DNA of 64,000 bases from NCBI GenBank assembly GCA_036023115.1, contig JAYKKT010000064.1, positions 6,252,001 through 6,316,000 of the forward strand, given 5' to 3'. Positions 26,274-37,500 of the stretch are shown piece by piece (position 1 is the stretch's first letter; each line of letters starts with the position of its first letter). The notes below the pieces were generated by a model. The model saw nothing but the letters and a program-made list of their open reading frames with translations. It was not told where the DNA came from and ran no database searches. The DNA comes from Brasenia schreberi (lineage: Eukaryota > Streptophyta > Magnoliopsida > Nymphaeales > Cabombaceae). Position numbers and translations under genes: made by a program.

Positions 26274-29200
26274 CGTAAGTGCTGCCATTTCTGGTCAGCT
26301 TCTGTCATCAGTGAAAGTTGCTTCTGGGGTTTATCTTGAAATCACAAGAAGATGGTCCAATAGCAAGCCCTAATAAATAATAATTAGAATTCTGAAAAAA
26401 GAAACAGAATATGCAAAACCTTTTTTCTGCAGTGTGGGATGAAAAGTGTGTTTCGTGATTGAAATTTTGATTTATTTCCTAGATGCTTTAAAAGTGGGAG
26501 AAGAAGAATGCAAAAGTGTTGGAAGGAAACTATTGAACATGGTATGGATTTTCCACAGTTTAATGCTAATATGGCACAAGATAAAGCTGTATGGATCAAG
26601 GGATCTGTTTAAAAGCCCCACCTAGTGTAGGAAAAGGCGTGGTTGTTGTCATTGTTGTTGATTTCCCAGATATTCCCTTAGCGAGTGAGGCCATGTCAAA
26701 AATGTGATAAGATTCTCTTCTAATTCTTTTGTGGCATTAAGTAGCTCGTGTAAGAAACTAAGATGCCTAATCGAGGCTTAAGCAACCGAAATTATATACC
26801 ATCTAGGCAACCGTGTTAGGTGTTTGGCCAATGTCTAGGCACAATTGAGTCTAATTTAACATTGCTGATTGATGTTGCCAAGTTCAAATGATTCTCTGTT
26901 CTATACCATTTGAAGTCCCTTTGTTATCTGGAACCTTGACAGCCGCATGTGGTTTTCACCTCCATCATTTGGTATTGCAGTAATGTCAGCTGTTGATGGT
27001 CTCAAGATTGGAATATCTGGAGTGAAACAAGGTAATTCATGAGTCCATTGAACAATGTAGAATGATTCCTTACTGATCTTTTTTTATTTCCTTTCCCTAA
27101 TCTTCACAAGATAATCTTTTTCTCATGTTATGGTTGCCTGTATGCAGGGGAAGTTGTGCTGATATCGGTGGCATTCCTCATTATCTTGTTTTGTGTACAG
27201 AAATTTGGCACAAGCAAAGTTGGCCTGGCCCTTGGTCCCGCTTTATTTTTATGGTTCTGTTCTCTTGCTGCAATTGGAATCTACAACATTTTGAAGCATG
27301 ACACAAGTGTTCTGAGGGCATTTAATCCTATACACATCTACTACTTTTTCAAGCGGAATTCGAGCAGAGCTTGGTTGTCACTTGGTGGGTGTTTTCTCTG
27401 TGCTACCGGTAAGTACATCTAGAGGTTTATGGTTGCAGAGTTACTTGCTGCCATGTGATGCATTTGAAACATTTCATTCCACCTAGATCTGATAAAAATT
27501 ATTGAATTTTATGCTAGTCAGTAGCCCAGGCCTAAAGTTGTCAGTATCCTCTGGCTTTTAAAGAGATTTGTACTGCTCTAATATCTTAAAAATGATTAAT
27601 ATGTGGAATTGTGAGGCCTGATAATGCTGACTATTGTAGCATTTGTTGATGAAATATCTCTGGTGTTTGGTGATGCTTGTTAGACTGTTATCATAATAAG
27701 CACTCTACAAGCCTGTTATGCGCAACCTATTTTGGTACCTTTTTACTTTAGAAAATGGAAACTATCGGGAAAATGTGAGAGCAAACCAGACTAAATTCTT
27801 TACATTTAAAAAGGAAACAAAAACTTCTGTTTCTCTTATCTCTTAGTTCTCTCCATTGTTTCTTCTACTAGAGTTTAAATATTAATTGACCCAAAACCTG
27901 ATTGCTTGGAATGGATCTATTTCAGGTTCCGAGGCAATGTTTGCAGACCTGTGCTACTTCCCTGTTAGGTTGGTACAGGTATAACCAGTTCGAGAGTATT
28001 AGTGCAGCTGTCATGTAGTGATCTTTATCTTGTTTACTTGTTAAACATTTTTGAGAAAGCATCCCTTATTATTTTTTCTCACATTTTACTGATTGGCATT
28101 AACTAATGTGATTGCAGGTCACGTTTGTTTTCCTAGTCCTGCCATGCCTAATGTTAGGATATCTAGGGCAAGCTGCCTTTTTGATGAAAAACCTCGATAA
28201 ATCTGATCAAGTCTTCTTTTATTCTATACCTGGTAATTTAACAACTGTGGTTGTTGCTGTTGCTCCTAACTTCATAGTTATATTATTTAAGAAGTTAAAT
28301 AACATTATGATCAATAACAACAGATGGAGCTTTCTGGCCTGTCTTTATCATTGCCAATGTTGCTGCACTCATTGCTAGTCGAGTAATGACATCGGCTATA
28401 TTTTCCTGTATAAAGCAATCAACTGCGCTTGGCTGTTTTCCTCGTCTTAAAATCATACACACTTCGAGGAAATTTATGGGCCAGATATACATTCCTGTCA
28501 TGAACTGGTTCCTGCTTGTTTTGTGCTTGCTGGTTGTTACCACCTTCACGAGTACAAATGAAATCGGAAACGCTTATGGTATCTTCATCTAACCTCATGG
28601 TTCTATGTTCTAGAGAGTACTAATTTGATTGGTTATCCAGCCGCTCACTGTTATTATCTTCTGATCAACAGGAATTACGGAGCTTGGGGTGATGATGGTG
28701 ACTACTGTCTTAGTAACATTGGTCATGATTCTAATATGGCAGATCAACATTGTCATTGTGCTCGCCTTCTGTTTTCTATTTCTGGGAGTTGAACTAGTAT
28801 TCTTTTCTTCAGTTCTTTGGAGTATCCTTGATGGAAGCTGGGTCATTCTGCTATTTGCAGCTATTGCATTTATGGTGATGTATATATGGAACTACGGTAG
28901 CAAGCTGAAATATGAAACTGAGGTGCGGCAGAAATTATCAATGGATATAATGAATGAACTGGGCCCTAGCCTTGGAACTATAAGAGCCCCAGGAATAGGC
29001 CTGCTATATACTGAGCTAGTCAGAGGGGTCCCAGCAATATTTGGGCAGTTTCTAACTACCCTTCCAGCGATTCATTCTATGATCATATTTGTATGTATTA
29101 AGTACGTCCCAGTTCCAGTTGTTCCACAGAATGAGCGGTTTCTTTTCCGGCGAGTGTGCTCTAAGAGTTACCATATATTCCGCTGCATTGCAAGGTACAG

Positions 29201-30143
29201 CAGACTTCCCTAGACTTTCATAAACTTTTATGCCTTAATGTTTGTTGTTCCTCCTAACGGTTTGTATCACAAATGAAATATCTTCCAAGCTTTTAAAATT
29301 CCCCTTTATGAAGGTTTTGGTTTTGCAAACTTGGGTATGCCCAAAATTATAGATTAGGGAAGGAGATGTTTACGGGCTCTTATGTTGGCATCCACATTAA
29401 GATAGTCATTGAGCAAGGTCCTACGGGACTAAAATGACCGGAGTTGCTATCTCTACCATAACCTTGACGTGATTGTTCGGGTCCTTGTGAGCATTTCGAA
29501 CCAAATTTCAGAATGGAGCCTATTTCCAGGATACTTGAGTTACATATGTCATCCTTGTCTTTCTTTACGTTTTCTTTTGCTGATAAGTTCATGTTTATTT
29601 ACTTTCTACAGGTATGGCTACAAAGATGTGCGCAGAGAGAATCATCAGGCATTTGAGCAGCTTCTTATAGAAAGCCTTGAGAAGTTCATAAGGAGGGAAG
29701 CTCAAGAGCGTTCACTGGAGAGCGATGAGGACAGTGATTCTGAAGAAGAGGATCCCTCTAGGACCCTTATTGCGCCAAATGGCAGTGTATATTCACTTAC
29801 AGTGCCCCTTCTGTCTGACATCGAGAGCGTTATTCAGCCACCCACAGGGTCAAGCACCTCCATGGATATAACCTCAGCGAGCGAAAGAGAAGCCGAAATA
29901 CCCACATTAGAGGGAGACAGCCTCGAGAGGGAGCTGTCATTTTTACGGAGAGCCAAGGATTCAGGGGTGGTCTATCTTTTAGGACATGGAGATATCAGAG
30001 CAAGGAAGAATTCTTGGTTTATCAAGAAACTGGTAATCAATTATTTCTATACGTTCTTGAGAAAGAATTGCCGAGCAAGTATTGCTACACTGAGCGTACC
30101 GCACACAAACTTAATGCAAGTTGGAATGACCTACATGGTATGA
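19121..30143 (+). CDS. KUP7: KUP7-type potassium transporter (HAK/KUP/KT), exon 2 damaged
   Basis: A multi-pass membrane K+ uptake protein of the plant HAK/KUP/KT family, closest by recall to Arabidopsis KUP7/POT7. There are ten exons with GT-AG borders: 19121-19381, 25511-25615, 25730-25978, 26981-27031, 27148-27408, 27926-27978, 28118-28232, 28324-28578, 28672-29194, 29612-30143. Key motifs are LIRTGPRVDSFDVEVYEVPGA in the cytosolic N-terminus; AGTSMVIANGVVTPAMS; AFNPIHIYYFF; SCIKQSTALGCFPRLKIIHT; GTIRAPGIGLLYTELVRGVP; the acidic SDEDSDSEEED in the C-terminal tail; and the terminal MQVGMTYMV. The exons sum to 2405 nt, not a multiple of three. Exon 2 joins FVFGDV directly to the out-of-frame codons for VLVVLWANDDGEG, skipping the first membrane helices and the GTSPLY pore motif. 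All other exons are open and colinear. As read it cannot make a functional transporter. Intron 1 is 6.1 kb and full of transposons. Confidence 0.93.
20383..23239. mobile_element. TIR DNA transposon, hAT-like, in KUP7 intron 1
   Basis: The left end CTATGTTATAAATAGCGGCT and the inverted right end CTATGTTATTAATAGCATGC form terminal inverted repeats. The flanks TAAGTGAG (20375-20382) and GAAGTGAG (23240-23247) agree at 7 of 8 bases, as expected for an old 8-bp hAT-type duplication. Both ends are rich in short TAGCGG/GCTATAGC words, typical of subterminal transposase-binding repeats. No transposase is recognisable. A purine-rich GAGAGA stretch lies at 22770-23010 and a LINE is nested at 20837-21332. 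Confidence 0.7.
20837..21332 (-). mobile_element. RTE-like LINE, short 5'-truncated copy
   Basis: A minus-strand copy of the C-terminal coding region and 3' tail (AACAACAACAACAACTAAGC on the plus strand). It is flanked by up to 23 bp of direct repeat that includes AAAATAACATTTACCA (20821-20836 and, after the element, ending at 21355). The left boundary of the duplication is ambiguous because AAAGAATC is also LINE sequence. It is nested in the TIR element at 20383-23239. Confidence 0.88.
23248..25510 (+). other. Distal part of KUP7 intron 1
   Basis: No exon-like sequence for the missing KUP7 segment (GTSPLYTF and the following helices) was found here or elsewhere in the intron. Apart from the 34-bp inverted repeat nothing stands out. 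The intron ends with AAATTGCAG before exon 2. Confidence 0.5.
24378..24672. repeat. Perfect 34-bp inverted repeat with 227-bp loop
   Basis: The left arm 24378-24411 (starting TTGTAACGAAGGAAGCCC) is the exact reverse complement of the right arm 24639-24672. It lies in KUP7 intron 1, about 840 bp before exon 2. The arms are longer and more exact than the decayed neighbouring sequence, which suggests a recent foldback element or a small inverted duplication. Confidence 0.85.
25571..25582 (+). other. Frame-shifting deletion junction in KUP7 exon 2
   Basis: The sequence is GATGTT (25571-25576) followed at once by ATGTCC. The left side is the GDV of the family motif GDVGTSPLYTF. The right side is the last two bases of a Tyr codon plus VLVVLWANDDGEG read in another frame. 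From the Arabidopsis KUP7 order about 42 codons are missing; the two retained Tyr-codon bases make the loss about 124 nt, which shifts the frame. No splice signal lies at the join. Confidence 0.85.
26233..26268. repeat. (GA)n microsatellite
   Basis: An uninterrupted GA run in KUP7 intron 3, downstream of a short CA-rich tract. Confidence 0.95.
26490..26663 (+). mobile_element. Old LINE 3' fragment in KUP7 intron 3
   Basis: It translates as GRRRMQKCWKETIEHG, then NANMAQDKAVWIKGS, matching the end of the LINE ORF (GRPQKYWKETIKKD...ANMAHDRDRWKQRIH). It is followed by the family 3' signature CCCCACCTAGTGTAGG, then AAAAGGCGTGG and a TTGTTG tail. It is clearly more diverged than the copies at 5288 and 35519. 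Confidence 0.8.
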
Positions 30144-31510
30144 GCATATCACGTCAACTCCGCCGCTTCCTTTCCTTTTTTCCCTTTTACTGGTCTGTCC
30201 TTGTGGAGAAGCACGGCCAGGGCACAGATTGTGGCATTTGACATTGTATTCTTTTCGTAAACTGGTTGATTGTGTCAACGTCGCCAAGAGGAGAGCAGTA
30301 TACAGCTCCATAAAATGGCAAAGCATGTTTTGATTCACGTATAGCAACAAGATTGCTGTTATATACAGGTCCACTTTGTACGCATAGCATCAGCTTCCGT
30401 TTTTGCTGGAGTATATGCTGTTACAATGACCAAAATTTGAGCTAGTGTGGAAAGATTTTCCTAGACATGTGGGCATGCTCTTGTCTCCTACCTATATGCG
30501 AAAATGCCCTAATCTGTATTGCCCTCTGATTGGCTATGGTACGAATGTGCTGAATTTTGTCTCTACATTTTGCTTGATTTTATTTCTCAAACACGGTCCA
30601 ACTTTGCTTTCATTCAATGATAATACAGGCAGCGTCAACACGTTAAGAGGGAGACAAAAGACTACAAAGTGTTGGAATCAAATCGATAAAACATGTGCTT
30701 TGTGGTTTCTGATTAAATTCTAAAATAACACAAGATCGAGTACAATAGTGACTAAGAATCTGGCCGACCAATGTAGAGAAAGAGTTGGTTGTAGTTTTGG
30801 AGTGATACAGGGAAAATGGATTTTTTGGTCCACAAAATTTGGCGATTTTATGGTGAAAGAACATCCCTTCCCAGATCTGCATAGCGCCAGTGCCATCCTT
30901 GAGCCTTGAAACCATCTTGTAAGCAAGAAATCTGGGCGATCTCGCAGTGTGGTTGAAATGCACAAACTTGACAACTTGTTGCATCCATAATGCATCACCC
31001 CAATAATCACAATCTGTTGCAGCTTGTTAAACCGCAACTGTCCAATTATATATCAGCCATAGTTACATACCCCACCCTCTGTTCACGAAAGGGTCGGCCC
31101 TTCAAGTCTATCAGAAATTCAGTGCTCAAGTGGAAATATCATATATGTAAGATACCGGCTAGCTCGCTAATGCACGTGCAGCACACGCACATGCGCTTTG
31201 CAGAATCCAACCGAGGCATGTCCGCATGCATGCACCCCATGCACTGCTCTTTTAAGTTGCGTGGTAAAACCTTCTATGATCCAGGAAACATGAAATAGTA
31301 GATGAGTTCAGTTTCAATCTGGATGAAATAATTAACTAAAAAAGTGTCCCCCAACGTTAGAGAAACTGGCAGTAGCAACTATGCACCGCATATTCAAGGA
31401 TTACATATGCTGCAGTTCCCAATGGGACCAAACCGATGCCCGCATATAACAAGTGAAGACTATACACCACTAGCTAATAAGCACATTTCAAGTGGAAAAC
31501 AAAAACCATG
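30144..31510. other. Convergent 3' region between KUP7 and WDR74
   Basis: The two stop codons face each other across 1.37 kb, so both 3' UTRs must lie here. No transposon, gene or clear poly(A) signal pair could be assigned with confidence. The open frames on both strands have no recognisable product. Confidence 0.6.
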
Positions 31511-34500
31511 TTAATCCGCTGCCCGTCTCTTGCTCTTTAATTTAGCCTTCTTGGAAGCTACCTCACGATGTTCCGAACCATTCAGCTTAAAGGTTCTTTT
31601 CAAACTACTTGCATCTTTTGCGTCTTCAATTTCATTTGTCGTAATCAAGTCTCCCTTGGGATCAACTGAAGTACCTAAACAAAAAGGAACCATCAATGTC
31701 AAAGACCCTAAAGAAAGCGGCAGAGAAGCTCATAACTAGTCTAGAAAAAAACATGGTCAAGGAGCTTGGTTGATAGCACAGAATAACGTCTTCAGATTGG
31801 CTTCCACTGGCAGAAGTTCAAACCACCAAGGAGCATTTAAAGAACAAAAGTTGTTCATAGAGAAAGGAGAGCTGCGTCTTATTCAGAGATTTAATATATT
31901 ATAACATCACATGAACAGAAATTGTTCTCGCGCCCTCCAGCAGCTAACCAAGCATGAGACCAACTACATTTGCGCTCACCCAATGAATATAGATTAGGAA
32001 ATACAGGATTCCAAATCCCCATCCCTTGTTGACTATGGCTTGTTTGGTTTACGCCCCAGTAAACAAGGTTTCCTCAGATCCTCAGCAAACCTCGTAAAAA
32101 ACTACGTTTACAATTTGATTAGACTAGGCTTTGCTTTTTGGATGACAGTAAATGTCTTAGAGAGAAAAGAATAGCAACTCTACTTCACCAAACCCAGTTA
32201 TTGCAAAACAACATTTACGGCAATAAATTATCGCACATCTTTTCAGAGTTTGCCAAATAATGAAGTAGCAAAATAAAAGGTCATAGCAGAATGAGTTTGA
32301 AAGAAATACCTGCGGAAACAAAAGAGGTATCGAACACCACGCTCATGACTTCTTGTTTGAGAAATACCTGTTCATGTTTACAGATTGTATTATTGAGACA
32401 AGTAGCATAGCAAGCTAGAACTCAGGATTAAAGGAGCAAAATTTAACAACAGCAACTTATGTCCAAACAAAAACAGAACACAAAAATATTTCCATACATC
32501 AAGGTAATGAAGAACTGCTGCGCAATATGGTTTCAAGATGAAAGATAGAGAATAATAAATTGCAGACCAACAAAGCAAAGTGAAAGCAATGATGGGTGAT
32601 CATTTTGGGTTCCTTCATGTATGTCTAACAAGAAAATGCATTTTAAAATCATTGCAACTCAAAACACATAAAATAATATAAACTAGAACTAAGTGATTGA
32701 AACTATGATTCAGCTACTCAATCCAGTTAGGTTCAAGCTCCAAGTTTTCATTGTGATCTGAACGACTTATGTTTCTCTCCTACAGTAGACAAGGCCTAGA
32801 AGAGTCTACACTCTTGGAGTGGCCATTTGTTCATTTTAGGACGAAGTGTCTCGGTCCTGTCACCAGTGGTTGTTTCAAATATGTACGAGGAAGTCAACCT
32901 AATCACCCTCAGTGCTGCATACGGTGCCCTTTTAATGTTTCATGTGTTCCAGTTAGAATCAAGTTTTCATGGTCACACGAACACCTCATATTGTTCTCAT
33001 TCTCTGGAAAAAGCTTGAAGAGTCTCATTCTTGGAAATCACTCTGATTACCTCAGGCATGACTATTTGATATCTTTACGAGGAAGTCACCCTAATCACCT
33101 CAACCCTGCCAACAGTGCCCATTTATTGTTTCGTGTGCTTCAGCTATCCTGTCGTGAACTCTGCAGTGCTTGAAAGAATTAAACGTTGAACTATCTGGAA
33201 AATATGGGAAAACATGTCCCTTCGGTTTGGTCTCAATACATGACACTTTTGAGTGGCTGTCCTGTGTCTTAGTGCTGATGCATGCTTAGGTGAGGCAAAT
33301 GGTGGAAGAGTTTACGCCTCTTTCATCTCTAGTTACAAATAAGTTTCAGCAGTTTTTCACATCCTTGAGACTCATCTTGCAGCGCACAGGTGGATGATCC
33401 ATTAGAATGCTTGATCGATGGGAAGTGCAGATTTAGACACCATCAGCAGGATGTGAAGGACACTATCCAAGAATGGCTGCATGCTGCTAACCTAGGTCAT
33501 AACCAAGTAACATCTCTGTTATACATCAACAGTCACCACATATGGAATAAGTGCAACATTCTAACAACCCCAAGGGATTAGAGAAGGGAGGGAGAGCGTT
33601 GGATGGGCAACCAGTATTCACTTCCACTGGCATTGTCTCCTGGTCAATTACAAAGTACAGCTAATGACCCAAAAGTGATGGCACTAGACTTAGAGTTTTA
33701 CACTGCTCAAGAGAAGGGAATGTAACAACTGTACGAAAAAACTTGCAAGGTTAACTGACATAGCAGGTCTAGCATATTATGTGTGATTCACTGACATTTA
33801 TGTTACAAATGAAACATCAACCCTAATACTATTAGGCCCTATAGGAATGCAAAAGCATTTGGCTTAAGAGAATAAACTGAAATAGCACTTACTGCTGCAA
33901 GAAGATGACGTGTTTTTACATCCCAAAAACGCAAATAACGATCCAAACCTGTATAACAATAGTGAGATTTTCCATGTCAACAATCGCAATCACAAAATGA
34001 AATATTTCACATGCCAACCCTGGTGGATGCAGTCAGTGACACACACTCGCACGCACACGCAGAGGGAAACTAAACATAACTGACAAAATGTTTGCTGATG
34101 GTTCTGAACAGGTCCAATGGAAATAAATTAAAACAAAATCATACATGATCAGCAGCAGTAAGAGGCCATTTGACAGACCATTATGGGCAAACTTTGCTCA
34201 GGCTAAAGCTGTGTTAACATCTTACTGGAGCCATGCATTAATGAAGATGCAAGCTAAACACCTAAACGTGGGACAGCATGTTCTTGACAGGGAATTATTC
34301 CCATCAGAAGGTGGTGTAGTTTCTCCAGTCGCTTTTTTGTTACAAACAAGAAGCAAGGTTGCCCATGACAAACGCTCCTCTTCTCCAAACGCACAATTTG
34401 GTATCACAGAGTTCCTCAGTGGCATTCTCCTTTTCTCGCAATTGATGGCAAAAAGACTCTTTATCATGATGCACTAGCAAGATACTAAACCCAGAACATA

Positions 34501-37500
34501 CACTGCACAAAAGACTAATTCCCAAAGCACAAGGTTGCACCATGAAAGAGAATGTTAAGGATCTCATCACTCACCACAAGAGGCAATTATTGGCAACTCA
34601 GGGTGTCTTGCAATAGACTTTATGCTTCCACAGCTCTTACCAATAAAGGAACCAATCAATTTCCCTGCGATAAGTAGGAAATATGAACTCTGGCAGGTAA
34701 AAGTACCACATCAGAATAGACGAACAGAGATGCTCAAGTGACTTAACAACAGTGCACAGAAAGAGGACCTTAAGGATTAAAGCTAGCCATCGAAAAGTTC
34801 CTCGACCATGCAAGAGGCAGGATCATAGCACTTTTGCCAAGAAAAAAACTGCATTATTCGTTTAGATTTTTTATTTTGACTTGTATTTGTTAGATTTGTA
34901 TTCCCTTTCAAGCATTCCTGTTTAATATTCTATTTTAGGTGGTGGCGAAGGGTCAATCACAGCACATTCTAATGATCCTGCATGGCAATGGTGCAAACCA
35001 ATTGGGGGAAGATCAAAAGTGAAATGTGATTTTTATCATAATGTCAAACATATTCTGACTCAATCATCACTTCACTTAGTGAAGGTCATGAAAATTTGGC
35101 TCCTTGAACGAGCAAAATTCAAAGCCCCTGCAATTGTTAAATGACAATGTCAGCATATGGTATAAGCCATGGCTGGGAGGAGACCAGAGAGATTAGAAGA
35201 GGATGAAATGTGGGGAGAAGATGACGAGCATACCATTCCCAGTGTCAGGTGAGAGGCTTGTAATTTGGGTAGAAATGGAGGAAAGAGGATTCTGGAAGAG
35301 GGAAGGAACAAAAAAAGTAGAAGCCCATCATGGAGAAGCTCCAGTGGTGGTAGATATGCCTTCTAAAATTCATGCATTTTCCCGCTTACAATTACTCTTG
35401 CATTTCAATCTAGGATTCTTTCTGCTATGACTCCAAAGCATTTGATTCGGCGGGCGGATCTTTCAAAAGCTGGGTGGTATAAGATGTCCAATTATTATAG
35501 ATCAAGAGGCAAATTGTTCCCAAAAGGAAAGTTTTAAATACCTAGGGTCAATTTTTCAGAGTGATGGAAGAATTGATGGAGATGTTACGCATAGAATTAA
35601 TGCTGGTTGCATTTCAATCAGGTATTCTTTGTGATAAGAAGATACCATTAAAGTTAAAAGGTAAATATTATAGAACAGCAATTAGGCCTGCCATGTTTTA
35701 TGGTTCTGAGTGTTGGGCAGTTAATCATCAACATGTACAAAAGATGTCTGTGACAGAAATGAAGATGTTGAGATGGATGAGTGGTCATACAAGAAAAGAC
35801 CGTATACATAATGAGGTTATTAGAAACAAATTAAGAGTGGCACCAACAGAGGATAAAATGAGAGAATATCGTTTAAGATGGTTTGGACATATAGAAAGAA
35901 GATCAAAAGAAGAACCTATAAGAAGGTTAGAAAAACTAAATTTGGAAAATATTAAAAGAGGTAGAGGACGACCACAAAAGTGTTGGAAAGAAACAATAAA
36001 GAATGATCTAGCTTATTGTGAGTTAACTGCTAACATGGCACACGATAGGGATCTATGGAAACAAAGAATCCATGTAGCCGACCCCATCTAGTATGGGAAA
36101 AGGCTTAGTTGTTGTTTGTTGTTTGTTTAAGAGGCAAATTGTTAAATAAGACAGTTAAAAGAAGTGTTTGATAGCCCCATTTGTTTAAGGGAGTTTTTTT
36201 CAAAGGAGACAAGCTGCAACATTATGGCAAATGGATGGACCGACAATAGTCTTATGCAGTGTTGTTCGACGCATATCGTATCGTATATCATTTTAGTCCA
36301 CGATACGGGTGTATCGTATCGTAATGTATCGTACTTTAATATTAAAAAATTATTTTTTAAAAAAAATTGATAATTGCAAAGAATTCATATAATGCAAAGT
36401 TTAGTTATTGATCATTCACCATTGAACAATTGAAAAAAATACATATTTTGAAGCAAAAAATAAAATACATTTACATTTACATATTATAATCAGGATCATC
36501 AACTAAATCTTCATCTTCTCCTTGCTAAAGATCCTCACCACCTTCTGCTTTAAAATCAAAATCTTCATCTCCTTAATGATGTTGTTGCGCTCCTTCCAGA
36601 TGAATCCATGTAATGTCTTCTTCGGTTAAGAGTACATTTTCTTCATTATCTTCCATAATCCACTCCTCTAATATATCAAAATTAACAAATTGCTATCTTT
36701 ATACATGTAGTTGGCACATTTGCTCATTTTCATATATGAGCAAAACGATGAGCTCAATTTCTTTGATTATTGAGTCTATGACACTCCGGTGATGTGATAT
36801 TGTTACTTGATGATATCCTCTTTTTCTCTTCTGGAAACTAGCTTTTTAACTACTGCTTGAAGTGGTTTGAAACAAAAGGATGATGGATGGATATTGTGGG
36901 TCAAAATAAGGTCATCTGATTACTTCTGAGTTGCTTGATCGAAATAGGAATTTTCGATGTGTAAATATGATGACATGCTCACTTCACAGGTTGAGCTAGG
37001 CCTCACACACGCTGATAATGTTTAACTCAATGGAAGTCGTGTAAGGTGAACCCTAAAATAGTGAAGTTGTAAAATGCCCACTCAATGAACTGAGGCAACC
37101 AAATTGTTCTTCATTGTTTGCGATTTCATGGAATTAGAAACTAGAAGCATAAATATACCTAAAACTAAGTCACGCATACACTTCTAAGAGGTGGAGTGTC
37201 AACCTCGATACGAGTGTGATACCGATACCGACAGTGTATCGGTGCGGCATGGCAAAAAAAATTATAACTCACGGTTCTGCCGTCTATAGTGTATTTATCT
37301 TGGAGAACCCGATCAAAGAGGGAGTGATCTGCGAAGACGATGAAATTAAAGCCTCTTAGTCGACTCGTGACCTTATCTCCCATGATGACCACATGAGTTA
37401 TCTCACCATAGTTTCCAAAATACTCCTTCAGTTTGTCTTCCATTATCTCCCATGAAACTCCGTCGATGAATATAGAAAAATATCTCAACGCGGACCTTCT

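Noticed and set aside
32769..33173. 134-codon plus-strand frame
   Set aside because: It lies in WDR74 intron 10 over a diverged direct repeat; the repeat copies do not conserve the frame.
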